Positions 33,018-46,900 of a DNA stretch of 64,000 nucleotides are shown here, one piece after another. Numbering within the stretch: the first letter of the stretch is position 1; each line of letters starts with the position of its first letter. The notes under the pieces were generated by a model. The model saw only the letters and a list, made by a program, of their open reading frames with translations, was not told the origin of the DNA and made no database searches. Origin of the DNA: Arsenophonus sp052401645 (GTDB lineage: Bacteria; Pseudomonadota; Gammaproteobacteria; Enterobacterales; Enterobacteriaceae); NCBI GenBank assembly GCA_052401645.1, contig CP198939.1, forward strand, positions 1,964,579-2,028,578. The letters are read 5' to 3'. A program made the translations under genes and the position numbers.

Positions 33018-33311
33018 ATGAAGATTCGTCCATTGCACGATCGAATTATCATCAATCGTGAAAAAGTTGAAGCTAAATCCGCTGGAGGTATTGTTTTAAC
33101 AGGCTCTGCTGCAGGTAAATCAACTCGAGGTAAAGTTCTAGCTGTTGGTAACGGTCGAGTTTTAGATAATGGTGAAAATAAACCATTAGATGTAAAAGTT
33201 GGCGATACTGTTATTTTTAACGATGGCTATGGCGTGAAGACAGAAAAGATTGATAACGATGAAGTATTAATTATGTCAGAAAGCGATATTCTGGCAGTTG
33301 TTGAAAAATAA
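33018..33311 (+). CDS. groES: Co-chaperonin GroES
   Basis: GroES forms the heptameric lid of the GroEL folding chamber. The protein is 97 residues, the E. coli length, with IRPLHDRIIINR at the start, the mobile loop SAGGIVLTGSAAGKSTRG (about residues 17-34), GDTVIFNDGYGVK and the C-terminal IMSESDILAVVE. A good AGGAGAT precedes the ATG. It is 49 bases upstream of groEL with its own AAGGAAA site in between, and both are driven by the sigma-32 promoter at 32900-32930. No change in functional residues is apparent. Confidence 0.99.
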   Translation: MKIRPLHDRIIINREKVEAKSAGGIVLTGSAAGKSTRGKVLAVGNGRVLDNGENKPLDVKVGDTVIFNDGYGVKTEKIDNDEVLIMSESDILAVVEK

Positions 33312-33360
33312 TTCCTAGTTTAAAATCTTCTGAATGAAATAATTTAAAGGAAAGAAAACA

Positions 33361-35007
33361 ATGGCAGCTAAAGATGTAAAATTTGGTAGTGATGCGCGTG
33401 CAAAAATGCTTCGTGGGGTAAATATTCTTGCAGATGCAGTTAAAGTTACTTTAGGTCCTAAAGGTCGAAATGTAGTTTTAGACAAATCTTTTGGATCTCC
33501 TTCAATTACTAAAGATGGTGTATCTGTTGCACGTGAAATCGAATTAGAAGATAAATTCGAAAATATGGGTGCTCAGATGGTAAAAGAAGTTGCTTCTAAG
33601 GCAAATGATGCCGCAGGTGATGGCACAACAACTGCAACAGTATTTGCTCAGTCTATCGTAAGCGAAGGTTTAAAAGCAGTTGCTGCAGGTATGAACCCAA
33701 TGGATTTAAAGCGTGGTATTGATAAAGCTGTTCTTGCGGCAGTTGAAGAATTGAAAAAACTATCTAAACCTTGTGCTGATAATAAAGCAATTGAACAAGT
33801 TGGTACAATTTCTGCTAACTCTGATCAAACAGTAGGTAAATTAATATCAAAAGCAATGAAAGAGGTTGGCAAAGAGGGTGTTATTACTGTTGAAGAAGGT
33901 TCTGGTTTAGAAGATGAACTCGCGGTTGTTGAAGGTATGCAATTTGATCGCGGTTATTTATCTCCTTATTTTATTAATAAATCTGACACTGGTTCTACCG
34001 AATTAGAAAATTCATATATTTTATTAATAGATAAGAAAATTTCTAATATCCGTGAATTATTACCTATATTGGAAATTGTTGCAAAAGCAGGTAAACCTTT
34101 ATTAATTATTGCTGAAGATGTTGAAGGCGAAGCTCTTGCAACATTAGTTGTAAATAATCTTCGTGGTATTGTAAAAGTTGCTGCTGTAAAAGCACCAGGT
34201 TTTGGTGATCGTCGTAAAGCTATGTTACAAGATATTGCTATTTTAACAAACGGTACTGTTATCTCTGAAGAGATAGGTATGGAATTAGAAAAAGTAACAC
34301 TAGAACATTTAGGTCAAGCGAAACGCATAGTTATTAACAAAGATACCACTACAATTATCGATGGTTTTGGTACAAAAAATGCAATTGATAACCGTGCTAA
34401 ACAAATAGCGCAACAACGTGATGAAGCTACTTCAGATTATGATAGAGAAAAATTACAAGAGCGTATTGCTAAATTAGCAGGTGGAGTTGCTGTAATTAAA
34501 GTTGGTGCTGCAACTGAAGTTGCAATGAAAGAGAAACGCGCTCGCGTAGATGATGCATTACATGCAACTCGTGCAGCAGTAGAAGAAGGTGTAGTTGCTG
34601 GCGGTGGTACCGCTCTAGTTCGTGTTGCAACTGCTTTAGATAAATTGAAGGGTGATAATGAAGATCAAACTGTTGGTATTCGTATCGCGTTACGAGCAAT
34701 GGAATCACCTATGCGTCAAATTGTTGAAAACGCAGGGGAAGAATCAGCTGTAGTTGTTAACAATGTTAAACAAGGTAAAGATAACTATGGTTATAATGCT
34801 TCAACAGAAGAGTATGGTGATATGATCGATATGGGTATTCTTGATCCAACTAAAGTTACTCGCTCTGCTTTACAATTTGCTGCATCAATAGCTGGCCTTA
34901 TGATTACAACTGAAGCCATGGTAACTGATCTACCAAAAGAGGATAAAGCTGATATAGGCACTAGTGCTGGTATGGGTGGTATGGGTGGTATGGGTGGTAT
35001 GATGTAA
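33361..35007 (+). CDS. groEL: Chaperonin GroEL
   Basis: GroEL is the 14-subunit chaperonin that folds cytosolic proteins in an ATP-driven cycle with GroES; it is typically the most abundant protein of insect symbionts and is thought to buffer destabilised proteins. It is 548 residues, the E. coli length. The ATP site segments VTLGPKGRNVVLD (about 29-41) and GDGTTTATV (86-94) are intact, the apical domain is colinear, GVVAGGGTALVR matches the equatorial nucleotide loop, and the C-terminus ends in the GGM repeat tail. Codon choice is AT-biased but the protein is nearly unchanged from free-living relatives, showing strong purifying selection. A strong terminator follows. Confidence 0.99.
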   Translation: MAAKDVKFGSDARAKMLRGVNILADAVKVTLGPKGRNVVLDKSFGSPSITKDGVSVAREIELEDKFENMGAQMVKEVASKANDAAGDGTTTATVFAQSIVSEGLKAVAAGMNPMDLKRGIDKAVLAAVEELKKLSKPCADNKAIEQVGTISANSDQTVGKLISKAMKEVGKEGVITVEEGSGLEDELAVVEGMQFDRGYLSPYFINKSDTGSTELENSYILLIDKKISNIRELLPILEIVAKAGKPLLIIAEDVEGEALATLVVNNLRGIVKVAAVKAPGFGDRRKAMLQDIAILTNGTVISEEIGMELEKVTLEHLGQAKRIVINKDTTTIIDGFGTKNAIDNRAKQIAQQRDEATSDYDREKLQERIAKLAGGVAVIKVGAATEVAMKEKRARVDDALHATRAAVEEGVVAGGGTALVRVATALDKLKGDNEDQTVGIRIALRAMESPMRQIVENAGEESAVVVNNVKQGKDNYGYNASTEEYGDMIDMGILDPTKVTRSALQFAASIAGLMITTEAMVTDLPKEDKADIGTSAGMGGMGGMGGMM

Positions 35008-35046
35008 AATATAAAAAATATTAACATCATTTTATCATAAAGAAAT

Positions 35047-35086
35047 AAAAAACCCTGACTTTTTAAATCAAATTCAGGGTTTTTTT
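35047..35086 (+). terminator. Intrinsic terminator of groESL
   Basis: AAAAAACCCTGA pairs with TCAGGGTTTTTT (12 bp, extended beyond a mismatch), followed by T's. It lies 40 bases after groEL and is the clearest GC-containing terminator in the window. Confidence 0.93.
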
Positions 35087-35184
35087 AAAACTAAAAAATT
35101 AAATTAAATTTATAAAAGAATTACTTAATATAATTTGTTATATAAATAATATTTATAGCTTTATAACAGTAAATGTAAATATTT

Positions 35185-35218
35185 AAATAGAAGTTTTATA
35201 ATTATAAAACTTCTATTT
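35185..35218. repeat. 34-base perfect palindrome downstream of groEL
   Basis: AAATAGAAGTTTTATAA is followed directly by its reverse complement. It lies 100 bases beyond the groEL terminator and may be a back-up terminator, though the lack of a loop is unusual. Confidence 0.55.
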
Positions 35219-36001
35219 CATATATATAGCAAAATAATTATTCAACAAAATATTATTACTTTTAAATTTTATTTCTATTGAAATTAAAATAATTTTATAT
35301 CTTTATGAAAATTTTCATAATATATATTAATAATATATGTGAATATTATAAAAATTATTTATTAAATAAATAAATAATTTAAAAATTTAAATCAATCAAT
35401 ATTTTGCTATATTTTCATTTTTTTTATTAATTAATCTAATAATAAATAATCTAAAATACGAATAAATATTTTTTCTATATTATCACTTTAGTTTCTTCAT
35501 TAATAAATTTAATACAAGCAATGCACTACTTACCATTCTTTAACATAACTTTATTTAATAAAAATAAATAATAAAATAATATTTAACTTTAAAATATAAT
35601 ATATAATTAATTTAATTAACTATTTAATATTATTATTAATACTATATAAAAAGTACACTTTAATTTAATAAAGTAATATTTATATTTAAAAACTTTTCCA
35701 TTGTATAATCAAACTCAATATGAATTTTATCCTGATGATTAATATGAATATAAGAATAATAATTTATTAATTAAAATATTAAATATTTTAAAATATTTTA
35801 GTAACATAATAAAGAATAATCATTAGTAATAAACTAATAAATTTTAATACGTTTGATATCTAGAAATAAACTTTCTTTATGATATTAACTAAATTCAACT
35901 CGTTATCTTTATCCTTAAAAATTCTTATAAAAACGTTTGAAAATAATTTAATTAATCTAAATATATTGTTTAATATAATTTAATGCGTTTTTTAATTTTT
36001 G

Positions 36002-36035
36002 ATTATCTTTATTTTTTTATAAAAATAAAGATAAT
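36002..36035. repeat. 15-bp hairpin, TTAT loop
   Basis: ATTATCTTTATTTTT and AAAAATAAAGATAAT pair exactly. Confidence 0.5.
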
Positions 36036-36153
36036 ATTAAAAAATAACTACTTTTAATAAAATAGCTATCTTTAATTAATAATGATTATTTAATTTCTTA
36101 TATTTATTTAATAGTTCAAAATTTAAGATATTTTATTCATTTAATGTATCAAG

Positions 36154-36179
36154 AAAAATATTCTTATAAGAATATTTTT
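36154..36179. repeat. 26-base perfect palindrome
   Basis: AAAAATATTCTTA is followed directly by TAAGAATATTTTT. Confidence 0.5.
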
Positions 36180-37825
36180 AAGCATTAAGATAATAACTTA
36201 TCATAAAAGAAAATCATTGTGGTATATTTTACATATTTGTATTTTCTAATAAAATAATAGAGTATTTATAAATAAAAAAATAAAAATACGAATTTAAATT
36301 TATCAAAATATAATTTCCATGTTGTTTTATAATAATAAAATCGTATTAATTAATCAAGATTAGTAATAATTTTTAAATTTATATAATTAAATTTATTTGT
36401 TTTTTATTTTTTTTGGTTAAAAAATTAAACATTTTTAATAATGTTTTTATTTTTTTAAAAAAATATGAAGAGTTTTCATGTTATTTTACCTATATCTTAC
36501 ATAAATAAATTCTATTAACATCAAAAATAATTTTATATAAAATCTTTTCTTATTGTATAAAGTAAATTTATTAAATTAAGCAAAAACATTCATACTCATA
36601 TAAAAAATAAAATTACTTTTTAACAAAGTTATTGTAAAATACTTAAATAAATTTAATTTATCAAAAATTATTGATTTAATAAATATTAAACTGACTTATT
36701 TATATAGTTATAGTAAATTTTAATATTTTACAAAAATTTTTAAAAATTATATCTACATATAAAAAATATCTATAATAATAAATTGTTTAATTATTATTCA
36801 ATAAGACTAGAATTATTCTAATCTAGAATATATAATATATTAATTAATTTTATTAGGATTATCTATTTTACTAAATTAATTATTATTAATTAACATTAAA
36901 GTATAAAAGTAATAATTTATATTAAAATCCTAAAATTAGTAATATTAAAAATACTTATATAGTAATAAATTTCTTTTATTTATTAAAATTAGTGAATATA
37001 ATGAAGATTAATAACATATATATTATGAATATATTTTTACTATATTAAATGTTATTTAAATAATTTTGATTATTTTAGTTAAAGTATTTTTTAATAGATA
37101 ATATAATAATAAAATTATCATTATTTTTAATAAAAAAGCTTAAAATTTTTAAACTATTATTATTTTATTAGTATTTCTACTATTATCGATAACTAATTTT
37201 ATTAAAGATATTAATCTTAAATTGTTTATAATCTTAAAATTAATAATTAATTCTGAACTAATTAAATAATATTCTTATAAACTTAATGTTATTATTAACT
37301 ATATTATTTTATATGTTCTTATATAAAATAATTTATAAGTTAAAAAATAATTTAAATTAAAATTATATTCAATATTAATAATATAATTGTAAATAAATAA
37401 TCAACTCAATACTTTAATAATATTGAATTTATATTAACTAATTTAAATTATTTAAAGCATAAGTACAATATTACTAATATTGATTATAAACTAAAATTTA
37501 ATAAAATACTATTTCTATATTTTACTAAAATATCTAATTTTCAATATTAAACGGTTCTATTAATTTATTAATTATAAATAATTAACTTAATCAATAATAT
37601 AATAACGATTAATAGAATATTGATAATAAAATATTTTATAAGTATGTTAATATAATTAATATAATAAAATTTAATTTTTTATTTATTAATATATTAAATT
37701 TTTATCCGAATATAAATTCGCTTTATTAGATTATAAAATTATAAATAGTATTAATAATAAAAAAATAAAAAAATAAATAGTTAATTAAAATATAATAATT
37801 TATTTTAAATTTAAAATAAATTAAA

Positions 37826-37853
37826 TTAGTTTTATATTTTAATATAAAACTAA
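37826..37853. repeat. 13-bp hairpin
   Basis: TTAGTTTTATATT and AATATAAAACTAA flank TT. Confidence 0.45.
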
Positions 37854-37905
37854 CAGTAACAATTACTAATATATCTAGCAAAGTAATAATACTAGTTTAA
37901 ATAAA

Positions 37906-37938
37906 ATCTTTACTATTTTAGTACAAAATAGTAAAGAT
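37906..37938. repeat. 14-bp hairpin
   Basis: ATCTTTACTATTTT and AAAATAGTAAAGAT flank AGTAC. It lies 52 bases after the hairpin at 37826-37853; the pair might once have bounded a tiny transcript. Confidence 0.45.
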
Positions 37939-39062
37939 AAAACATTATTAATGATGAAAATATAAATAGTAAATAACTATATTAATATATATAAAATAAA
38001 ATTAATATAACAGATTAAATTTTTACTTTTAAATACTTAATTAATCTGAAATAAATGGTATTAATAATTAATAATATAAAATAAATTATTAATAATTTAT
38101 ATCAATATATAAATAAAATAAAATAATTTATTAGTAAAATATAAATTAAAATTTTTATAAAAAACATAAAGAAATAAAATCAATAGACTTTATTTAATAA
38201 CAGAAAGATTAATTATAATACATAATTCAAATTATATTTTTATCTCTTCTTGATTAATTTATATATAAAATATCCATAATATTAAAATAAATGATATAAA
38301 ATACTACACTATATATATTAATAACCAAATAAATATTAGTCTCTATATTTAGATAAGAATAATAAATAAATAGTTTATTTTAAAAAAACTACTAATACTT
38401 AATTATAATCTAAAATGTTAATAAAAATAATAAAATAAAAAATTTTAATTAATTTATAAAAATCTAAATTATAATTTAATTAAAATTTAATATTTATTCA
38501 AATTAAGTCGATTACATAAGCTAATTAGATATTTTATCATTTATATTTATAAATTAATAATTAAGTAATTATAAATTTTAGTAAAATAATCAATAATTTT
38601 TTAATTTATTCACATAAATTAAAATCATATACAGTAAATAAAGATATATTATTTATTAAAAAATATTTAAATTAATTATAATTTATTCATTTAAATTTGC
38701 ATATATTTTATATAATTATTTTTATCAAAAAAGATAATCTTATTATATAAATAAATTTTTATTTATGTTCAAGTAAATTAAAAGGATAATTTAACTAATC
38801 ATTTATTATATATCAATACTTTCATATTTTTTTTATTTATAAATAAAAGATTATTCTTTTAAAGTAAATTTAAATAATTAAATTTTGATGTTTATATCAA
38901 CCATAATTTTATTATTTAACTTAATTTTAAGCTAATTGAGTAATTAAATAATATTTTTACTATTTAAAACATTTTTAAATATTATATAAATAATAGTTAA
39001 AATAAATTATTAATCAAAAGAGATAATATTTAATATTATAATTTTTTAATAAAAAATAGTAA

Positions 39063-39105
39063 TATATTAATCGTTTTTATCTTTTAGATAAAAACGATTA
39101 ATATA
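39063..39105. repeat. 20-bp perfect hairpin, TTT loop
   Basis: Arms 39063-39082 and 39086-39105 pair exactly; the core is TCGTTTTTATCT with AGATAAAAACGA. Terminator-like shape but isolated from genes. Confidence 0.6.
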
Positions 39106-42100
39106 ACTATCATTATACTTTAATAAAAAAAAATTTTGATAAATATATTTTATAAATCTAAATATAAAAATTAATTAACTAAAAGATATTTTATTTATTC
39201 TTTTATTTTATTCAACAATTAACTATGATTTATAATAATTAATTTTTGAACTTAATAAATAATACTATTATTATCTTAATTATTATACTATTAATTATTA
39301 TTAATATAATATGAATTATAATTAAATTCTATCATTTTTTAATGTATTTTTAAAAGAATTTAATTAAATACTGACATTTAAATTTTAAAAAAATAATACT
39401 TTGAGAATATATTTATTAATATGAATATTCTAATTTAATATTATTAAATTATTATATAATATATTAACTTAATATTTTTGATAAAAAATATTAGTCATAA
39501 ATTATTTATATAAATATATAATACTAAATTAAATTTAAATATTTCTTTAAGATGATATGAATAAAATAGAATAATTATATATACTACTAAAGTAAACAAA
39601 ACTACCATATATAGTTTGATAACTATTAAATTTAACTAAATAGAAACAGAAAAATTTTGTCAACTAAATAAACTTTAATTAAAGATTATTTTTGATAAAA
39701 ATTAATAAATAATTATATACAAAATAAATAAAAAATATCTTAAATAAATTATTTAGAAAGTTACTTTAAATATTAAAAGATAATTATTTAAAAAAAATTT
39801 TAATAATTAAATAATGATATTATATATTTATCTTAAATCATAAGATATTTATCTAATTTATTTTAAAATATTAATTATTTAAATATTTCTTCTATAATAA
39901 AAGATAATTTAAGAAATAATTAGAGATAATTTTTAATAAAACATAAACTAAAAAATAAAAGTCGATAATAAATAATTATATAATATATATAATTTATATT
40001 AATAGTAAGAAGTTGAAAATAAAAAAAAATAAAAATAAATTAAATAATTCTATATTAAAATACTATTATAAATAGTACATAGTAGTAATTAACATAAATA
40101 TATTAATTTGTATAAATTTTGTAATTAAATTTATCAAAATAACATTTTAAAATATGTAAAAAATCTAAAATTATAAATAAACTTTAGTAATTTAAACTAT
40201 ATTAAATATAGATATTAAATATAATTATATTATCAATTTTAAAAAATCTAAATAAAAATAAAAAAGATCAAATAATATTAAATTTATTATTTATTAAAAT
40301 AATTATTCTATATCAATTATAAATCTTGATAAAAATCATAAAATAATCAATAATATTGAAAATATAGATATTAATTATTATTAATTAATAAAAATTAATA
40401 TCTATAAAATATAAAAATAAATAAAATGATATATTTATTTTAAAAAAAGTTAAATAATAAATTAAATATAGATCTATAAATTACCTTAATTATATTAAAA
40501 TCAATAACTTATAAATATTTATACTTTATAATAAATAAAATATAAATATTATTTTTTATTAAATTTTATTTAATTATTATTAACGAATAATAATTAAACT
40601 ATTAAAAAATAACTTTTATTTCTAAATACTATATTTAAACAACAATTATAATTATTTTTATATATTAACATTAATAAGTTATATTTTATATATTTATTTT
40701 ATAAGTAATTAATAATTAACTATTATAAATAGTTAAAACAAATTATTTTATAAATTAATTAATTTAATATCATATTAATAATTCATAAATTATAAATATT
40801 AATAATAAATTTATTAATAATAAATTTATTATTAAAAAAATTATTTATATTTTTTGTAATTAATATATATATTTTTTTAATTTCATCACTATTTGAATAT
40901 AGATATTCACGTATCAATGAATAATTTATTTAGTATTTATTTGAATTTAATATCTATTAATTTTTAAAATTTATTATATTTATTGATATTAAAAATATTT
41001 TTTCTAATTTTAAAAAATACTTAATAAATAACTCTTTATCTAGGAGTAAAATAATTAATAAGAATTAAAATACTAATTTATTTAAATTAAATTCAAATAG
41101 TTCAATTGAATTAAGATAAATTTTATATTTTTATTAAAAGTATAAATATCGAAGTAGTTTTTTTAAAATAATTTTTATATTTATTCAATTTTTAAAAAAA
41201 AATTCTATGAATTATTTTTCAAGAAAAATTTCAATTCAATAAATTTATTTATTTTTAATTTACATTAATCAAGAATATTTAATTACAAACATAAAAATAA
41301 TTTTAATAAATAGATTATTTATATATATGATAAATCTGATTAAATCTTTTTATTATAAAAAAATTTATAATTATTATTTAATTTTTATTCTTTATTATAG
41401 TTATTAATAAATAAATTAAAATATTAACTTTTTTGATTTTTTTTAAATTTATAAATATAAATTTAACTATTATAAAAATAGTTAATTAATATTTTTATAT
41501 AATAAATTTCTTTAAATATTAAATTATTAATCTATTGATAGTATTTTTTTTAAAATTTTTATAAAATAAAGAAAAATTTCTTTTGATATCTTTAATATAT
41601 ATTATAGTTTATATATTTACACATAGTTTAATTATTTATTACTTTGATTATAAAATTCTATATTTTCGATGATTTATATATAAAATAAATCTTATAAATT
41701 TCATTTAAATTAGTTATCTTTTATGATAAAAATAATATTCATAAATAAAATTATAAATTTCAATAAAAAATGAAATTTAAGTTTTATTTATATAAATGAA
41801 TTTATTTATTAATATTTAAAAAATATAAAATAATCATTGTTTATTAAGAAATAATTACTATTACTGAAAAGTAGATCTATATAAATAAATATATTATTTT
41901 TGTAAGAAAATAAAATGTATGTTATATGATAAAATAAATTAATTATCTATACTAATATAACTATATATATAGTATTTTCAATATATTAATCTATATAATA
42001 TTTACTATTACTTATAAACTTACTAAAATAATAAACATAATTTTTTATATGTTCCTTATTTATAGGTTATTAATATAATTTAGAAAAAATTTATCAGTTT

Positions 42101-43017
42101 AATACTTTATTAGTTTTAATTGATTCAATATTATAATAATATAAAATTATATCATACTTTTTGCTATTAGTAATCTACTAAAATAAATATTTAACTTCTA
42201 AATTTAGAATTTAGTATTATATCTAAGCAATTTAATTAGATTAAAGTAATTTAATATTTATCTTGAATAACAATTGTAAAATTAATTTATAATATATTTT
42301 TATTTCAAAATTACTTATCAGTATTTATATAAATATTATATTCTATCATTATTACTATTTTTTAGTAAAAATTAATTTTAGTAATTACTTATTTTTATTA
42401 AAAACTTATTCGTTTTTATATTATTAAAATACTTAGATTTTATTATATGAATAATATTATATTTATTTTAGTATCTAAAAGATAAATTTTTATATTTATA
42501 ATTATTTGCATATATATATTATATAAATAAACTATTATATAAAAATATTATATTTAATCATTAATTTAGTTTTCTAAAAATATCGATAACTTTAGCTAAA
42601 ATAAAAAGTTGTATTAATATAAATTTAATTTTCATAAATATTAATTAATATGATTTCTATAACTAATGATATACGTAAATATTTTTTCAGAATTAAAATA
42701 TTTTATATATTAATATTTTTACTTAATAGTATAAATATATCTCTTTATAATATTAAATTTCTTTAGCATAATATAGAAATCAATATTATTTTTTATAAAT
42801 TAAAAATTTAATATTATTTCTGATATTTAAGATATAGCTCTTAACTAATAAACTATTTTATAATTTAAATTTAAATTTATTTAAAAGTTCATTTTATACA
42901 TTATTATACTTTATATTATGAATAAGGTTGATATATAATAAATATTAAAACATAAATAATAGTAATTTTATTTTATAGACTAATAAAGTTTAATTATTAA
43001 TAATTTTAATTTTAAAA

Positions 43018-43058
43018 AACTTATTTACTATCAAAATAATTTTAATAGTAAATAAGTT
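43018..43058. repeat. 14-bp perfect hairpin
   Basis: AACTTATTTACTAT and ATAGTAAATAAGTT flank a 13-base loop. It is 50 bases before the palindrome at 43108. Confidence 0.5.
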
Positions 43059-43107
43059 AATTCAATTAATTAATATTACTTATTATAATAATAAGTAATA
43101 GATAATA

Positions 43108-43154
43108 TACTATGCATATTATAATTAATTTAATTAATTATAATATGCATAGTA
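43108..43154. repeat. 23-bp perfect inverted repeat, 1-nt centre
   Basis: Arms 43108-43130 and 43132-43154 match exactly, with TACTATGCAT at the outer end. About 760 bases downstream of the minus-strand tRNA-Leu on its 5' side is too distant in the wrong direction for its terminator: the tRNA is read leftwards from 43996 and would reach this palindrome after leaving 43915, so it could end that transcript. Confidence 0.55.
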
Positions 43155-43914
43155 AAATTCATATTTTTATATTAAGAAAATATACATATATTTAAAATAT
43201 AAGTTAAATAATATTTAATATCAATAAATTATAATAATGATTAAAATAAATAAAATTAATTCTTATAGTATTTTCTATTAATAATAAAAATACTATCAAT
43301 AATAGTATAGACAAAATAAATTATATTATAATCACAAAAATAATAAGATATTAACCTTTTACTATATTAATCAGTATTTTAAATAATTTTTATTTAATTT
43401 TTTATTAAATATGATTTTTTTTGTAGAATATACATTCTAATACTTATTTAATTAATTATAATTCTAGAATTAATAGAAAATTAATCATTAAATTTATAAA
43501 AATAAAATGTTATAAATTGGGATATTCATAATAAATATTATTTTAATAAAACTACAAATTTATTATTTAACTACAGATTAATCTGTTTAATATAAATATA
43601 TTGATAATAGATATATATCTAACATTAATTAATTAAACATTTATTTTACCTTAAGATATTTCCATATATTTATCTTTAAAATAATTAATATAATTAAAAT
43701 TATTATATTCTTTATTAGAAAGAATAAGGAATAAATTTATTTTAATAATTTAATTTATTTTTAATATAGACTAAAATTCTAAATATATTATATCTTTAAA
43801 TCTTTATTTTTAATTAAAATAAAATTAAATAATATTAGTTAATTTAGTTATTTATTTATATTAATTCTTAATTTATATTAAACAGTTAAATAAATGATAA
43901 AGATACTTTTGTTA

Positions 43915-43996
43915 TGCCGAAGATCGGACTTGAACCGACATACTATAAAGTGATTGATTTTGAGTCAACTGCGTCTACCAATTTCGCCACTTCGGC
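43915..43996 (-). tRNA. leuX: tRNA-Leu(CAA)
   Basis: The minus strand gives an 82-base class II tRNA: acceptor GCCGAAG/CTTCGGC, D-arm with GGTAGACGC, anticodon loop CTCAAAA (anticodon CAA), a long variable arm and T-arm GTCGG-TTCAAGT-CCGAT. It closely matches E. coli leuX and reads UUG. TAA follows the discriminator A, so CCA is not encoded. It stands alone, several kilobases from any other gene. Confidence 0.97.
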
Positions 43997-46900
43997 ATTA
44001 AGTAAAAAATTATAAAATAAATAATATTATACTTATATTTTAGATAAAAACAATTTTTATTATTTATTATATTATTATAGATTTTTATTTACATTTAAAA
44101 GTTTATATTTCAAAACATATTTAATAATATAAAATTATATAATTTGTTAGTTTTTATATTTAAATTTTATTTAATTATAATAATTTTAATTATTGAATTA
44201 AGTAATTGTTTTTAATTATTATTTTATTAAAAAAATAATAATTAATATTTATTATATCTATTTAATAATATAGATTATAATGTAAATTATTAATAATTTA
44301 CATATTTTAGTAAAATTAAAATAGTATGTAGATAGATTATATGAAATTATCGATTTAGTAGATTAAAAATATTTTTATATTAATCTAATATTAATTTGTA
44401 AAACTATTATTAACTTCAATTATTAAATTAATAATTGAAGTTAAAATCATTAATTATTATTAATGATAATAATAGAAATATGTTTATTTACGTAATTGAT
44501 TATATTTTGATAAAAAGTAATTGACTAATAAAAAAATATTGAATTAATGATATTAATAACTTTTTAAATAAAAATATAAATGTATTAATTGGTAATTAAA
44601 CTAATAATCAATATATAATTTAATATATAGATTACTTTGAAATTTAAATTAATTACTGTTTATAATTAAAATTACTATATCATCTATTATAAATTGATTT
44701 TTTATATAATTATTAATTTATCACCTAATATACGACTAAATAAATGATAATAATAACTAATTTATTGATATAATATTATTTTATTAAATTAAGTATTTTT
44801 AATTAATGTAATAATTACTATTTAATTTATTTTTATTAAATAAAAAATTTTTTGTTTTAAAATAAAGATAATTTATTAAAATACCTAATTATTAAAATTT
44901 AAAAAATAATAATATATATAAATCTTTATTTTTATAAAATATTTATAAGATAAGAATTATCTTTAATATTTTATTTGAAAATAATATAATAATCTATTAA
45001 AATTAAAATTAATAAACTATATTTATAGTAAAATACTATGTTTCTAAATCTAATATAAATTCATAAATATTATTTTTATAAAAAAAATAATATTTATTAA
45101 TGTTTAACTATAAATATTATTTTATATTTTAATTTTAAAAAATAAAATAAAAAATATATTTTATATATAAAATAAATTAATATAATTTAAAATAAATTTA
45201 TTTAAAATAAATTATTTTATTTTTTTTAAAAATAATTTTAAAAATTATTTAATAAAAATTAACTCATTATTTTTTGTTATTAGCATTTTATTATTTTAAT
45301 AAAATAAAATTGATAAATTAATATTTTACTATTTATATATTCATAAATTTTATTATTAAAAATATTTCTATATTATAAATTATTTTTAGTTTATTTTTTT
45401 AAAATTTAAATTTATATTTTATAATAAATATTCATTTCATATATTTCTATATTATTTATTATCTTAGATAAAGTTATTAATAATTAAATTATTAATAAAA
45501 TAATAAAAATAAAATTTAAATTTTATTGATTTTAATATGTAATTATTATAATAAATTTTAAAATATAATAATTATATTATTATATTTTAATTGTAATAAA
45601 TATTACAAAATATTTTATTTTTAATAGATAAATTATAATAAAATTAAGTAATAGAATTATATTCTATATAATATTTAAATATTATAAAATTAAATAGATT
45701 TATTTTTTTTAAAATTAATAAAAATTGAAGAATAATAATTTTATTAATTAATTAATTATTTAATTAAATTATTAATATTAATTGAATTAATAAATTATTA
45801 AAATGTTTTATTTATATTTTAATATAGCTTATCTAAGCTAAAAATATTTTTATATTCAATTTTTAAATATCATTATATTAGTAATCTAATAAAGATTAAA
45901 ATTGCTATAAATGATATATAAAATATTATTCTATTTTTTTTAATTTAAGAACTTTTTTATAAAATATTTTATAAATAAATATTGATCTATCATCTATTTT
46001 AAAATTTTTTTTAAATAACTTAAAATTTATTGATTAATAAATATCTATTTAACTATATATGTTATATATATAATTAATTTTTATAATTAAACTCTTATTA
46101 CTGTTATAATTTAATATTTAAATATATATTATATCGATATTAAATTAAACTCTTAATTTATTATAAACTATAATCTCTATTATAATATATTTACTTATAT
46201 GTAAATTTAAATATATTCTGATTTTATCAATAAAAGTTATTAAAAAAAATATTTTTAATATATCTATTTATATAGAATTTAAACAGAATTTAATAAATTA
46301 TTTTCATAAATTAATCTTATTTAAATAAATTAATATTTTCTTTTCTTTTCGTTTATAAATGTATAATTTATTTCTTAAATAAATATAATCTATACTATAT
46401 AAATAATTTTTTTTATAAATAAATACTTATTATAATTAAAATAAAGTATGTTTATACTTTATTTTAATTTAGAAATAATAAAAATTATTTTAACAATATA
46501 TAGCTATATTATTAATATATTAATAAATTTTACATATATTTATAATATAGAATATTAATAGATATACTTTATTTTAAAATATAATTCTTGTTGAATTATA
46601 TTCAAATTCTAGTATCAATAATATAATACCATGATTTTTTATTCAATATAATAGAATAATATTCTAACCAATTTTAAATGATGATATAAAACTAAATAAT
46701 TTATATATAATAATTGAGTTATTAAATTTAGAACTCAATATCTATTTATAATATTTAAAATAATATATAAAATTTACTAATCAATTAATTTAAATCTGCG
46801 TCTATGTATATAGAAACATTTAAATTGTAATATTAAAATAGTAATATCTTTAAAAGATAATATTATAATTATAAAATATTATGATCATAAAATATATCAG

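Larger units (their letters stand above)
35008..43914. other. 8.9-kb gene-free region between groEL and tRNA-Leu
   Basis: No reading frame above background. Apart from the groEL terminator the region holds a series of perfect or near-perfect hairpins (35185, 36002, 36154, 37826, 37906, 39063, 43018, 43108), which could be surviving terminators of lost genes. Ancestral content cannot be identified. Confidence 0.7.

Noticed and set aside
34496..35030. Open frames antisense to groEL, and similar ones opposite dnaG, rpoD and aspA
   Set aside because: Shadows of strongly conserved genes on the other strand; composition is dictated by those genes.
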